Of a stretch of 64,000 nucleotides of DNA, positions 51,648 through 63,164 are shown piece by piece. Each line of letters starts with the position of its first letter. Within the stretch, counting starts at the first letter, position 1. Position numbers and translations under genes: made by a program. This DNA is from Floccularia luteovirens. Its lineage: Eukaryota; Basidiomycota; Agaricomycetes; Agaricales; Squamanitaceae. The notes below the pieces were generated by a model. The model was not told where the DNA came from, searched no databases, and was given only the letters and a program-made list of their open reading frames with translations. The stretch is from the NCBI GenBank assembly GCA_009739215.1, contig VSJF01000006.1:1302001-1366000 (forward strand), written 5' to 3'.

Positions 51648-52147
51648 GTATGTTTTGTTTTTGAGAATATATTATAGAGCAAGTCGGCGGAGAAGAGAAG
51701 AAAAGACCGGGGAGATATTATTACCTGCGTCGCTTAGGTGACTTTATGTCATCTGGCTGATTCACCTTTTATCCACAACTCTCTCTTCGTAAGTTATCGC
51801 ATAATGTACCACAGTACTACTATTTTCAAATGTTACAACATGTATTACATACCGTAACAAGAAAACAGTTCCCTTCGCTCCTCTCCCAAAAGAAACGGCG
51901 GAACCTAAATCAAGATTTTGATGACCCTGATCCAAATTATCGTATTTAGCTCAGGGCCATAATTGGAGGGGGAACGAATGTAAAAGTGGGGGTCCCTTGT
52001 GAACATCACACAGTAAAAAGCCTCCAGCATTTCATACAACCAAGAAATTTTTCTTTCTTCCTTCATTTTTATCTATCACTTCCTTTCTTTCCCGCTATAT
52101 TTCCTACTTCCTCTCCACATACCGAAACATTCGAGGAAAGAACAGCC
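51648..52147. promoter_or_regulatory. Divergent intergenic region
   Basis: 500 bp between divergent starts. Pyrimidine-rich TTTCTTTCTTCC tracts precede the plus-strand ATG. Nothing else is seen. Confidence 0.4.
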
Positions 52148-53123
52148 ATGCAATCCTGTCCTGCGGAAGTTTGTCTCCAGATATTCGACTTCGCCTGCGT
52201 CGACGATGGTACCACTGGCCGCTCCTTATCCCTTGTATCCCGCTCTTTCCATGAATTATCCAAAGAAGCAAAGTTGAAGTCTATCGGTATCATTGGTCTT
52301 AGGCAAATTGTCGGCCTTGCCATTTTGTTACGAAATACTCCACCGGAGCTTCGCCGTATTAAACACCTTTTCTTGTCCTCTATGGGACAAGCTAATAGTT
52401 ACGATGAGGAGGAAAGTGTCAAAGAGGCCCAACATGCCGTTGTTGGTTTGGAGCAGCACTATGTGAGTGGAAACCGCCTTCCATGCTTGATGTTTCAGTT
52501 GTGCTGATAGCGATTAGCCCAATGTTTGCCACGCCTTCGAAGACATATTGAACATGGTCGCCCCTACATTGGAATCGTTCTACATGATAACCAACATTGC
52601 TAGGGCCACTACCTTCCTTCCAGCCTCTCTCCCCAAGGTGAAAGATTTGATAATCATCGGTCCTTTCCCCGCAATTACCGCACCTACCAGCAAGGACTAC
52701 ACATATCCTGCCCTCCGCAATATGACTTTCAAAGGGTTTACCGATTACCCATTGGACTTGTTTGAGGACCTCGCATCCCAATGTCCCAACCTCAAGCAAC
52801 TCTCTTTCTTCCCAGCCCAACCATCTCGTAACCTTCATTACGATTTGGAAGTAGCGCTCGATGTTCCGAGACAGCGCCAACAAACCTTCTGGGAAAACAT
52901 CCCAGCAGCACAATTACCCAGCACAATCCAACAAGTCTACGTACAGCCAGGCCCAATTTACTCTTCTGGTGTGCAAGCTAGGTACATGAAACAGATTCAA
53001 ATGAGTATGATCGAAGGCCTTGCAAACTTGGCTCGACGTGATAAACGTATCAAAATTATCAAACCTGGGAAACACTCCATGACGCATCACGAAAAGTTGA
53101 ATTGGTTGGCCATACCGAAGTAA
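52148..53123 (+). CDS. F-box-like domain protein
   Basis: Two exons (52148-52463 and 52518-53123; intron GTGAGT...ATTAG) giving about 306 residues. The N-terminus MQSCPAEVCLQIFDFACVDD followed by SLSLVSRSFHELSKEA has the layout of the F-box-like domains common in large Agaricomycete families. The rest (e.g. PTLESFYMITNIA, PALRNMTFKGFTDYP, ASQCPNLKQLSFFP) looks like degenerate leucine-rich repeats, a usual substrate-binding partner of F-boxes. It would act as an SCF ubiquitin-ligase receptor, but substrate and true Skp1 binding are unknown. Confidence 0.75.
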
Positions 53124-53376
53124 TATGCTTTCCTCACTCAATTGTTCAAGTCAAACTTGATGACGGACGGTGGAAATAAGGATTTTTTTCTTTCTCTTTT
53201 CTGCTTTATAAAGCTTGAAAATACGTACAGATTAGTGTCTCAGTGTTGTTATAGTATACCCCTCACAATTCACGTTCCTTAGGCGGCTCTCCTTTGTTTG
53301 TTTTTCTATTCCCTCAGAAATCTCCGTACTTATGTATATAATTATATGATTGATTCGAATGATCGAATGTGTCTTC

Positions 53377-55321
53377 TCAATTATATCTACTTTGCAAAAA
53401 TTTTCGTAGGCCTGTGGTCAATACCTCCCCAACTGCTCCTCCAACTAACTTTGTTGTACGCGCGCTTGAAATTACTGTTTCAATACCGCCTGCCGCAGCT
53501 TTCCAAAAAGCGCCCGATTCTATTTGTTGGCTTTCCGCACCCGCTGTCATCATGAGAGCCGCTTTCACAGAATCCAATTCATTCAAAACTTCTAGTCCAA
53601 CGGATCTGGCCCATACGATAGGTTCGAAATCTGTTGAATATATCTTGTGTAGTTTGTCAATAGCAGACATTATGACGTGGTTCTTGTAATAGCGTTCTTG
53701 CGCGTACGGAAGGAGGGCAGTGTACGAGCCTAGAAGAGAAAAATTGGCGATTGATATCAGTGAGAAGTTTAGAGAAGTACACTTACCGATGTCACCACCT
53801 TGGACTAGTGAGGAAATGTAAACATCTTGCGAGACATTCAACGTCAGCGAGTCCCAGATTGAGCCCTTGCCCAGCCAAAGGGTGCACTGTGTGAGCTGCA
53901 TCTCCCACTAGCACTGTTCGGGCCCCAGGGCCTTCTCCAATATATGTATCTGCATGATTAAACCGCAGAGGAAAAGATGCGGCGGATGCTGGTTGTATAG
54001 AGGACACCAGCGGTGGCAACCCTTGAGAATCTGCAGGAGGCATACCAAACTGACCCTTCGAGCTAACCTCTGCTGAAGCATATGCGGATGTTTGGTCTAT
54101 ATTATGGCTTTGCTCTCTCCATAGGATTTCTTGCTGAATTTCGGATTGGGTCATTGGACTACCTTGCTCGTGAGCTTCCAGGATACGTTTATGGAGGTAA
54201 TTCATCGATATTGCAGGTACTCTGAATGCTGCGTTGATCATACTTGCTAATACAGAAGGATCACATGCAAGTAAGGCAGCTGCAAGTTGTGGTTTTGTCG
54301 ACCATACCAGCGAGGAAACCGTAGGTGATAGCGGGAGGAATGCAATTGGACCTGTTGGTAGGAAGCGTTGGTATGCCGTGTGGTTGGGGCCTTCGAATGC
54401 ACCACGAGGTGCGTGGCAGAGCGTTGCAACGATCGCTTGTGTGTTGTAGGCCCACCCGAAAGATGATATCTGAGCAAAAGAACGGACTGGAGAGTTGAAC
54501 CCATCCGCACCCACCTTTATTGATATATTTCAGTAAAGGAGTTCCGAGATAGATACAATAATCTCACAAGTAGCCTAGCCCTCAGAGTTTGTCCATCATC
54601 GAGGTGGACCATAGGCCAACCACCATGATCTTGTGAATCCCGACTTATTGACTTGACTTTGGTTTTTTGAAGTAAATTCACATTCGAGTTTCCACTCTCC
54701 AAGTACCGAAGCAGCCCACGTTGGAGGTTAAAGTTCTCAGTCAGCCGAGCAATACTAGATTCTTCCTCTTTCTCTTTCAAGTCGAGTTCTGACGCAGAGA
54801 ATGTGATACGGGCATCGGAAATTCCATCCCATACCTAAAAAGAGATGATAAGAATATTGAGCAGAATATTAGCACTTACATACCTGCATTTCATTAACGG
54901 GAGACGTGCGTCGTTCATCCACATAGTTCCACGCATTAATGTCCTTGAGAAATGCCTGTGATGCATTTGTCAGGGAGCTCACGCGATTTGAGAAAGTCTC
55001 TGGGGTAGGTGACCAGTGTTGTATTTTTGTAAGGTCCCCAGCTTCAACCAATGCCACACTTAGATTATGGCGCTGGAATTGTGGAGAGCCTAGATTAAAA
55101 GGTAAACGACCTTCGCTTGATGCTAGAGCAGTCAGCTATCACTCACTTAGCGCACTGGCAAGAGCGAGACCAGCAGGGCCTCCACCAACAATAACAACAT
55201 CACATTCCCTGTGAAAATCACCATGGGTGGAAGTGGATACCGTCCTTGAGCATGTGGGTACAACCTTTCGCGCAGAAGTTAGGACCAAGCGACAGTATTT
55301 AGTAGGCGTCGAGGCTAACAT
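53377..55321 (-). CDS. COQ6: Ubiquinone biosynthesis monooxygenase COQ6, mitochondrial
   Basis: FAD-dependent monooxygenase that hydroxylates the C5 position of the ring in coenzyme Q synthesis on the matrix side of the inner membrane. The start is the ATG at 55319-55321; codons further upstream are open but lack ATG. The basic, Ser/Thr-rich N-terminus (MLASTPTKYCRLVLTSARK) is a presequence. The FAD-binding Rossmann motif is CDVVIVGGGPAGLALASAL. The middle has VGADGFNSPVR, and the second FAD motif is VLVGDAAHTVHPLAGQGLNL. The last exons read SYTALLPYAQERYYKNHVI and GLEVLNELDSVKAALMM. Divergent from SEC6 across about 210 bp. Confidence 0.94.
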
Positions 55322-55533
55322 GGAGACAACGGAAAATGACGTTGCCAAATATGGAAGTTTTGAGCTGTACACTTGATCTCCGAGTTCGTTACCCGTTCTC
55401 GTTACTGCGGCTCATCGACAATTACCTATGTATAATGGCGGTTTGAACAAGAAAGTCTGGTGATCCGAACCACTTTACCCTCTACACATAAAACATTCAC
55501 CTTGGTTAACCACAAACTCACTCCAACGAATTC

Positions 55534-57972
55534 ATGGCAGCAGCTCCTGTCTCGGCCTCCCAGGCAATCGGCGAATACCTCCAATCCCCCGATGACCTTG
55601 TCAAAGTCTCGGCATTCAGAAAAAAATTGGAGAAGGAGAAAGCATCCATAGATGCTCGCCTTAAAAATGGTATCAAAGAACAACTGCAAGCTACACGAGA
55701 AGGCTTGCGCAAACTTTTGTCTACCCGGGAAAATGTGCAGGTTATTAAGGATGAGATGATGACAATGGAGAAGGAATATAATGACCCAAGCATCAAAGTC
55801 CCAACAGTTTGACCAAATTAGCAGGGTATACATACTTATATTCATAAATCTCAAAATGTGTTGTTAATGACATTTCGAATAGGTTTCTATGGTTCATCGT
55901 AATTTCGAATCCACCGAAGAAATGGTCACCAACCTCTTGGAGATGGCCTCTAAACTCGACGATCTAGAGGAAATGCTAGTATCAGATAGCCAAGACATCC
56001 TTGGACCTGCTCCAAATCTCCTCGTTATCCATTACCAGATAAACCAACTAGAACGATTTCGTAACCAAACCATGCACCAAGCGAAGAAAGCATCTTCCAG
56101 TTCTCGCACTACTTTGACACGGTGGTTCGACCGACTCAATAAAGTTATTGCAGCTTTCGATGACTATGTCATTGAACTGGCCCGGAATATCCTCAATCTA
56201 GTCAGAGCTGGCAACTCAGATGTCGTGGTCAGACTACTCAAGTTGGCAGAAGTGGAAGGCAAGGAAGATGAAAAGGCATGTCTCACAACGGCTCTTCAGT
56301 TTTCTTATGTTGACCTTTGAGATGTCGTTTTTTTCTTCTTTTGTAGGCAGTTGCACTACGTTTCGTCAAAAAAGCAGCTAAATTGGATGCAGCTCTGAAA
56401 TTCAAATCAATGCAAGCAGATGCTCGTGTCCTCAAACATTATCGCTCCAAAATCCTCAAAGCGATTTCCGAATCTATTGTCATGAAATTCGATGAAGCTT
56501 ATCATCATGACGAGGAAAACCCAGTCGCCTTTTTAGAACATCTCAACTGGATGTATCAAGATATTATTCGAATCGAGGGTGACGTTGTCCCATGTTTCCC
56601 ACCAGACTATGATATCTACACCTTCTACGTCAAGGAGTACCACAAGGCTCTCAATATCTATGTCAAGAAGATGGCGGGGTCTTCGCTAGAAGCCAACGCA
56701 ATGCTTACCCTTTACGAATGGTTGAAAGACTACAAGAAGAACATGAAGGATCTCAACATATCTCAAGAACTACTCGAACCTCCTCTACTCGACGGAAATG
56801 AACAGTCTCTCATCGAAGATTATCTACAACTAATCGTCAAGAAACTTGATGAATGGTCCCAGAATCTCATGAAGACCGAGACCTCCGAATTCACCAAAAG
56901 GGAAGAACCACCCGAAATTGACAGCGATGGGCTCTACTGCACTCAGGGTGCTGTCATCCTGTTCCAGATGGTAAATCAGCAGGTTGATCTAGCGACTGAA
57001 AGTGGGCAGGGTGCTATTCTTGCTCGTGTGGTTGGAGAGACAAATCGAGTTATGCGGGGGATCCAAGCACAGTGGGTCAAAGTTGTGGAAAGCGAATACA
57101 AGAAACAGATAGAAAAGCCAGAAGAGGTAGCAGGGGGACTGGTAGAGTATTGCATCGCCCTTGCCAACGACCAAATAAAATCTGCTGATTACGCAGAGGC
57201 GCTCCTGGCTCGGCTTGAGCCTTTGGTTTCGGAGAAATACCGCGTCACAATTAATGAAAGGATAAACGACGCAATTGACGGGTACCTTGACGTTGCCAAG
57301 AAATGCATGCAAACTCTCATCGATATAATCTTCAATGATTTGAAACCCGCAACAAAGGTTCTTTTCCAACCATCATGGTACGACGGTGTCATGCGACAAA
57401 TCGTTGAGACAATTCGCGATTACATGAACGACTACCAATCATACCTAAATTCGTCTCTGTTAGATCTACTTATCGAAGACCTAATCGACCACTTCCTTCT
57501 CATATATCTCAATGCCCTTGCCAACTCACCAAAACTCAAAATGCCCGCCGCAGCTACACGGATGAAGGATGATATCAGCGAGGTTTTCTCATTCTTTGCA
57601 ACCCTTAAACCTGCCAAAGAAATTGAAGCCCGTTTCGAGATTATGGAACAAATTTTAGCCCTACTGGAAGCTTCACAGGATATGGTATTTCTATCGTATT
57701 GGGCATTTGCCAAAGTTCATGGTCCAAATATCGCCTTTGTGGACGGTCTTATGAAATCAAGGGGCGACTTTGATCGATCCGCAGTAAGTGATGTTATGGA
57801 CAGTGTGAAACGAAAAGTCAAAGATGAGGGTTTGACTGACCGTGAGTGATTTTTCTTTATTATGTTTCTCTTCCTCAAGATTTTCTCAATAATTTTGTAT
57901 ACAGCATCGGAGCCTACCATTATGAAAAAAGTCACCGTGCCGAATTCGTTTTCAAAGTTCCTACGTACTTAA
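55534..57972 (+). CDS. SEC6: Exocyst complex subunit SEC6, with one frame break
   Basis: Subunit of the exocyst, which tethers secretory vesicles to the plasma membrane. It starts MAAAPVSASQAIGEYLQSP. Landmarks are NDPSIKVPT|FDQISRVSMVHRNF, NLLVIHYQINQLERFRNQT, VVPCFPPDYDIYTFYVKEYH, DGLYCTQGAVILFQM and FNDLKPATKVLFQPSWYDG. Introns lie at 55826-55882, 56276-56346 (GC donor GCATGT) and 57842-57904. The last exon ends MKKVTVPNSFSKFLRT (stop 57970-57972). Near 55807 one extra G between the ACA and TTT codons shifts the frame inside a conserved stretch, giving a TGA unless one base is skipped. No intron explains this, so it is probably a sequence error or a real frameshift. Confidence 0.93.
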
Positions 57973-58120
57973 AATACCATGTCTTTGTTGTTCAGCTTTT
58001 TTTCAGGTTGTCAAAATCTCTGGAGTCCCTTACGACACATCTGTATTCCATACATCCATAGATCACAGCTTTTGTACATAATATAATCATATTTATTCAA
58101 CTTCATAATTCCTTTTGTAT

Positions 58121-61100
58121 TCAATCTGTCTTGGTCTTGTCCGCTAAATGTGATCTGTCTGGTAAGACTGCTGCAATTTCATCGATTTTCTTGAACTGCC
58201 ATGGGAAGCGAGAAGGATAAAGGAACGGCCTTAGATCAAATCCTAGGTAATAGTGTGAGATTGAGATAAGATATGTTATCTTACGGGGCTTACTGTTATC
58301 ATCAGGGCTGTACGACTCCTGCAGGAATCATATGTCAGCGCTCAATTACGACCCCTGGAGGAACTCCATAACTGACCGCATGATATGCTGGGGTCAAAGT
58401 AGTCATTTTATGGCGATTACGTGCGTGTTCAAAAAAGAACAATTTGACCTTTTCAGCAATCTGAAACACCATCAGCTCACTTCATTGAACAGACACTTAT
58501 TTAACTTTACCTGAATAGGTGACAAAAAAGAGCCCCATTCATGGACCAGCTTGGTGAATGTACTATAAGGTCCGCATTTCTCCACTTTACGCAGTCTTCC
58601 GAATACAGAGAGTTCATCGTACGTCATTCCCATGTCAGCCTTGATTCAATTTCAAGATATCGTTATCATGGACAGTACATCAAGCTCACCTCGTCGCTTT
58701 GTACATATGTTTCAGTAATAGGCTCCAACTCAGCAGTTGGAATAGCGTCAAGAAAGCTACCAGAAATTTAGAACGAGAGACTTGATGACACACTATCACG
58801 TACCTTGAAAGGATCGGTAGATCAAACGCTCCCTCTGCGTATGCAATGAATCTTTTAAGATCCGTTTTACTTATTCCACCGATAGGATTGATGTCAGCTG
58901 GGAATCGATTAACATCTCAACGCCGGGAGGACAGGGGTCCATGAGATGATAATCATACCAGAAGAGCAATCATATTTAGTTAGGTATCCTCGTAAACTGG
59001 TAATTTGTGAACATGAGCTGTGACAGATTATAGCGTAATATTTATTTCACCTTTCATCAACATTGGCACTTCCTAGGACAAGCAACCCCCCTGATTTCCC
59101 TCGAGCCCAGGGAAGGAGTTGCGCAAATAAATACGCAATCACCATTCTAAGCCTTGCCTACTCAGAGGTTATTGTCAAATTTTACATAATGCAATAAAAA
59201 TGCCACTTGTATATTTTGTAATGCCAAATTCTCCGTATTGGACCCTCCATGGCTCCGGAACTGAGGTCTAGCACCTGTTACGAACCCGAACAAGTTCCGC
59301 ACAGCAGTGACTACAGCATCCATATTCAGATCGATATGATAGCTAGGACGATCATACGTTCAGTCCTATTCCCTCGCAACTCAAAAGCTATAGACATACC
59401 TTCCGATAGCCTCTGACAATTTTTTCGCGCGGTTTCGTGTTGCTGCGCTTGAATTTTCTGTGCCCATATAACAAGTATGGAATATTCTGTTAGCAAATTC
59501 TCGGGGATCGCTAGGGACATAATTCGAATCTTCTGGTTCACCAGAGATACGCCGGGCGTCTGCAATGACTTGTCGCTCTATCCATGGGTCAATGAAGTGC
59601 GGTTTAACAAAATAAGAAGAACTTACCTCCGCGAACTGCTGCTTCGGAAACCAGGCGGCACATAGAGTAAACAATGACAGCAGTTGCGCAACTATCAATA
59701 CCTCCGCTCAACGGGATAAAGTATCCCTGCGTCCTTGACCGCCGTAAATAATCCCATAACCAACATGCCGGACCCAACCTATAACCAGAATGAGAGGGAT
59801 TAAAAAGAGGGATCAAACGACTAACGCGATTTCTTCTTCAGGTTTGTGATAGCTCACATTCAATGCATTGGCACCATTGACATTGATCATGTCTTCTTTT
59901 ATTTCTTCAAATTTACCACTGGTCAATGCGAAAGAAACTTCGACCCTATGGTAAGCGTTCCGCTCCTGCCGCCTGCATGCTCCTGCTACTTTTAGCTCGG
60001 TGCGCACGGACATCTTCTATATCGATAGTAGCACTAACTACCTCGACGTCAGATAAGGAGAATTGGGAACCCTGGGCAACAATCCTGCCATTAACGGCAA
60101 TCATAGCAGACCCGTCATAGTATAGTCGATCACCATCGCATCCTTGCTGATTCGCGTAGAGGTATATGCCTCCAAGCTGCACAGTTCAGCAAGCATCATG
60201 AAATTTGAAAATAATAGGCACCTTGAGGGTGGCTTCTTTGATAAGTTCGACACGAGTGTATAACTTGCGGAGCTCATGATGACTGCCACTCGAATTGGTG
60301 AATATCTCCACGCCATCAAGTCCCATTAGAATGTGAGGGCTGATTCTAATTAGCGATACTATTTATATATTCAGTCCCACCCACCTTGCAGGGGTAAAAA
60401 GCTCCTCGCATAACTCAACGCCAATGCATGTATCAAGCGTGCTGATTACTGCATCACCAAATGGCACTTTCAACTGGGAAAAGTATTTGTCAGTATTCCA
60501 CACACAAGGTAGCACTTGTCATACCTGTTTCGTGACCGCCTGGATGATCCTTGGAAGATAATGATCTTCCCACTGCCTATGTTTCATCCATGGAGTAAAA
60601 TAACGAAGTTCACGATAGTTGCCGTCGTTGGCCAACCACATCTTTGGTCGAATCAACAGGATCTTCTTATCGTGGATAATGACGCGACAGTTATATATCA
60701 CATTCTTGTGTACTACGGGCCTGCAACATTCAAATTTAGTTCCTATTATCGATGGTATCGAACTGTAGATGCTCACATTCCAATATCACAAACTATCCCA
60801 ACTGTTTCATCCGAGGAGAGGATTTTCGCAAGAACCTCCCATGAATGGAGGACTGTATCTCCTGATGTAACGTGTTCAGTATGAATTTGCACGGGACATG
60901 AATGGTTAGCCTCAAACCTTCAAGGAAATGGTCGAGGCATCCATAACCGCTGCAGCTAATTAGCTCAAAGTCAATAAAGACCAAAATTCTTGTACTTACG
61001 GTATCTCAAGCTCTGGTCCAACCCTCAGTGTTGCTCCCCCACTCTTTGCGATGACAATACTAGCCATGATACGCTCATAGTTACCCTTAGTGGTTTGATA

Positions 61101-61306
61101 AGCCTTGGGTGGTTGGTTGAAAATGTTACAACTTACCTGGAAATCTAATGCCCATTGGTTCAGAGAGCTACCAACTAGTGTGTCTGAATCCATTCAATGT
61201 GAAACGGACAGACATTGAAGACATACCAGCTATATGTGCCAGGTATGTATTGAGTAAGAATGTGTGTTTAGCAAAGACTCACGTTGCAAGAGTAATCAAA
61301 TGGCCC
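58121..61306 (-). CDS. QNS1: Glutamine-dependent NAD+ synthetase
   Basis: Two-domain enzyme making NAD+ from nicotinic acid adenine dinucleotide, ATP and glutamine. The start at 61304-61306 reads MGHLITLAT and splices to [10 protein letters not shown] and [19 protein letters not shown], the N-terminal nitrilase-like glutaminase domain. Its GPELEIPGYGC, the [10 protein letters not shown] segment with Cys, and [14 protein letters not shown] are in order. The synthetase domain has the ATP-binding P-loop-like [20 protein letters not shown], then [32 protein letters not shown] and [15 protein letters not shown]. It ends [11 protein letters not shown] (stop 58121-58123). About fourteen short introns interrupt the gene. 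Full family length. Confidence 0.94.
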
Positions 61307-61566
61307 ATCCTTCCTGTTAATGGGATTACCCTGATTTACAGCGTCTGAGAGTGATATCAATGGATAATAGCAATGCAAGGTGATCAAAGATCATTGATGT
61401 CCAATTTAACGACGTCAGATGCACAATATTTAGGAATTGCTGCCAAAGCATAATACACCACAGCATAGCCAAATAATAATTCCCTAGATTGGACATCGTT
61501 TCCTCCCAATTGCCAAATTTGGAGAATAAAATTTCTTGTTTTCCTTAAAAATCGTGGCTGTCAGGT

Positions 61567-63121
61567 ATGCCAAAGCACTCCAGGTCTTCTGATAGATCAG
61601 AAAAGAAAATCAAAACTGGAAAAAATGAAGGATTTGCGATCACCCACAACAAGACATCTCCTGTCCCTGCTACTACAAAATCACCAGTGAAAACGGCGAC
61701 TCTGAAGGATAAAGGAAAGCAGAAGGAGCCGGCTCCTGTTCAGCTACCAACTACCTTTAAGGTAGTGGCCGGCTCATATGAAAAATTGCTTTATGGATTG
61801 GAGGGATCAGTCACTGTCGCAGCAGATTCAAAGTTGGAATATCACTTGAAACCGATTTTCATTTTCCCTGCCCATGTCTCTTGTATCAAAGCTGTTGCAG
61901 CTTCACCAAACGGTGGGAAATGGCTCGCAAGTGGCAGCGCAGATGAGATAATCAAGGTATGGGATCTGCGAAGAAGAAAAGAGATAGGTGGGCTGATGCA
62001 GCATGAAGGTAAGTCATAAGACAGTTTTGTTATTCAATGGCGTTGACTTCCCTGGAACACAGGTTCAATAACGCACTTGTCCTTTCCATCGCGCTCTCAT
62101 CTCATGTCAGCGTCAGAGGACGGTACATTGTGTCTCTTTCGCGCTCGCGATTGGGCCGTACTGCGTTCTTTGAAAGGTCACAAGGGCCGTATTAACTCAT
62201 TCGCGGTCCATCCCTCAGGCAAGGTTGCATTGAGTGTAGGAAAGGATCGAACATTACGAATGTGGGACTTGATGAGAGGTAAAGGATGTGCGAGTACAAA
62301 ACTTGGAAAAGGTAATTTTTGTACATTCACAATGTGATATGAAATTCACGCGTCATACTACAGAAGGAGAAATTGTTCGCTGGTCAATAGACGGCTCGAC
62401 TTTCGTCGTTCAGTCAGGATCAGTTATTGATGTATACTCCACTGTGCGTCATTGCACATATCAAATAGTGCTTCTACTAATTTACATGCAGGACATGAAC
62501 TTAATACATACAATTCGTCATCCTGCACGATTACACGACGTCAAATTTTGTAAGCGGGTCGATAAGGAAGGAGAACTGTTGTTGGTTGGAGCTGAAGACA
62601 AGAAAGTTTCCGTATACGAGATTTCTGATAACCTGGATAAACCTCCAGAAATGATTGCATTTTTCACGGGACACTCAAATCGGTAAATAACTCAAAGCTT
62701 CCCTATTAATATTTTCCTGAATCCACTTATTTATGTCAACAGAGTAAAAGCATTACAAACCCTTGAGATCGCTCTTCCGCAAGCTTCTGGTAGATCATCA
62801 ACAGTCATTGTTTGTACTGTATCCTCCGATGGCAACATTCACATTTATGATATGTTCGCACTGGATGAGCGATCAGAAAACAAACTTCAAGATATCTCTC
62901 CTGTTGTAGTCTATGACTCCAAAGGTACTCGTCTCACTTGTGTCACGCTAGGAGACGGAGACGTACAAGTACATTCCACAATACAAGGGAAAAGGAAAAG
63001 AGTCAACGATCAAGAAGATGACGAGATGGCTGTCACGAGTGACGACGATGATCAGTCTGGCTCCGACTGGGAAAACGAGGAGGAAGGAGAAGGAGGAGAC
63101 ACGGAATATGATAGCGAATGA
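61567..63121 (+). CDS. MAK11: WD40 ribosome-biogenesis protein MAK11/PAK1IP1
   Basis: Nucleolar WD40 protein needed for 60S subunit assembly and, in yeast, killer virus maintenance. It starts MPKHSRSSDRSEKKIKTGKN, a basic tail. WD repeats include GSYEKLLYGLEG, FPAHVSCIKAVAASPNGGKW, SGSADEIIKVWDLRRRK, SASEDGTLCLFRARDW, GHKGRINSFAVHPSGKVAL, VGKDRTLRMWDLMRGK and CTVSSDGNIHIYDM. Four introns are spliced by clear GT-AG signals. The C-terminus is highly acidic (SDDDDQSGSDWENEEEGEG) and stops at 63119-63121. Convergent with the next gene, with only 43 bp between stops, so 3' UTRs probably overlap. Confidence 0.92.
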
Positions 63122-63164
63122 TCTAAATAATGTAACGGCAGATGTCATTAAAAATGCACTTTAT

